Assembly: GCA_003660605.1 (NCBI GenBank)
Contig: QMUN01000075.1
Location: forward strand, 1 to 5,342
Reading direction: 5' to 3'
Length of the DNA: 5,342 nt
DNA from: Thermococci archaeon
GTDB lineage: Archaea > Methanobacteriota_B > Thermococci > Methanofastidiosales > B48-G16
In this document: one piece after another, positions 4,722 to 5,342 of the stretch
Layout: each line of letters begins with the position of its first letter
How positions within the stretch are numbered: the first letter of the stretch is position 1
Program-made: the position numbers and the translations under genes
Notes under the pieces: model-generated
Told to the model about the DNA's origin: nothing
The model's database searches: none
Seen by the model: the letters and a program-made list of their open reading frames with translations, nothing else

Positions 4722-5342
4722 ATGATAAATTTCAAGGATGTATCCTTCAGATACTCGAAAGATCAAAATTATGTTTTACATGACATTACATTTAATGTTA
4801 AAAAGGGAGAGTTCTTGGGGATATCAGGACCCTCGGGATCTGGAAAATCGACACTCTGTCTGATGATGAACGGAATTATCCCAAAAACGATTGAGGGGGA
4901 GTTTTCTGGGGAGATATACATAGACGGTGAAGATATAGCAGAAAAAGAGATATATGAAATCTCTGAGAAACTTGGATTGATCCTTCAAAACCCAGAATCT
5001 CAGTTATTTTCAATGACTGTAGAAGAAGAGTTAGCTTTCGGTCCTGAGAATCTCGGAATAAAAAGAGAAGAGATAGGAGATAGGATATCATGGGCTCTAA
5101 AGTTAGTGGGAATGGAAAGATTTAGAGATGCCTTTCCGTATCAATTATCCGGAGGTGAAAAACAGAAGATCGCTATAGCTTCTCTTCTAACAATGAAGCC
5201 AGAAATTTTAGTTCTTGATGAGCCTACGAGCAATCTCGATCCAAAAAGCAGGATAGAGATCTTTAAGATCGTACAGAAATTAAATAAAGAGGGAATGACA
5301 GTTGTAGTCGTGGAACACGAGACGAATTTTATAAGTAGTGCA
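4722..5342 (+). CDS. ecfA: ECF/Cbi-type transporter ATPase (partial, 3' cut by window)
   Basis: The first 207 residues of an ABC ATPase are present; the frame is still open at the right edge. It has Walker A GPSGSGKST (36-44), Q-loop LQNPESQLF (88-96), signature LSGGEKQK (142-149), Walker B ILVLDE (162-167) with catalytic E167, D-loop SNLD (170-173) and switch H199. All are intact. The stretch from QNPESQLF through TVEEELAFGPENLG (99-112) is typical of energy-coupling factor and cobalt/nickel CbiO ATPases, which power vitamin or metal uptake through an S component and EcfT. The full protein could be a single domain of about 280 residues or a tandem fusion of about 550; the window does not show which. 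It would sit on the cytosolic face of the membrane. Partner genes presumably follow to the right. The substrate is unknown. Confidence 0.9.
   Translation, partial: MINFKDVSFRYSKDQNYVLHDITFNVKKGEFLGISGPSGSGKSTLCLMMNGIIPKTIEGEFSGEIYIDGEDIAEKEIYEISEKLGLILQNPESQLFSMTVEEELAFGPENLGIKREEIGDRISWALKLVGMERFRDAFPYQLSGGEKQKIAIASLLTMKPEILVLDEPTSNLDPKSRIEIFKIVQKLNKEGMTVVVVEHETNFISSA

Overview
The window reads as an AT-rich euryarchaeal chromosome segment. The archaeal signs are a KEOPS Cgi121 subunit, a ribbon-helix-helix regulator joined to an archaeal-type FtsZ, a RibL-type nucleotidyltransferase, a Trm112-like zinc protein, and BRE/TATA promoters whose TATA boxes mostly sit about 26 bases upstream of the start codon, as in leaderless archaeal transcripts. 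I cannot place it below that level; a methanogen or a related uncultured lineage would fit.

The layout alternates strictly between strands: cgi121 (-), cdrS-like + ftsZ (+), ribL-like (-), spoIIM-like + trm112-like (+), an Amidohydro_3 amidohydrolase (-), and an ECF/Cbi-type transporter ATPase (+) cut by the right edge. Three divergent spacers (about 166, 121 and 91 bases) each hold back-to-back TATA-like boxes. Both internal convergent junctions overlap: ftsZ and ribL share 34 bases, trm112 and the amidohydrolase share 6. Each junction carries a hairpin plus T-run for the plus-strand transcript, placed inside the opposing coding region. No gap exceeds 300 bases. I see no tRNA, rRNA, CRISPR array or mobile element.

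The most informative unit is the division operon at 580-1891. A 70-residue ribbon-helix-helix protein of the CdrS kind lies four bases upstream of an FtsZ2-like gene. Its promoter has a strong BRE/TATA box followed by a perfect 7+7 dyad exactly where a repressor would block initiation, which suggests autoregulation of the division operon. The FtsZ has glycine in place of the first aspartate of the T7 synergy loop. An A8 run near the end of the regulator gene is positioned so that a +1 slip would read into ftsZ without a stop.

The remaining genes are housekeeping or transport: tRNA t6A modification (Cgi121), flavin cofactor synthesis (RibL-like), a SpoIIM-family membrane protein, a methyltransferase activator (Trm112-like), an amidohydrolase of unknown substrate, and an importer ATPase divergent from it with a 10-base palindrome between the two promoters. 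I found no clear new multi-gene system; the points worth a second look are regulatory architecture and the FtsZ active-site change.
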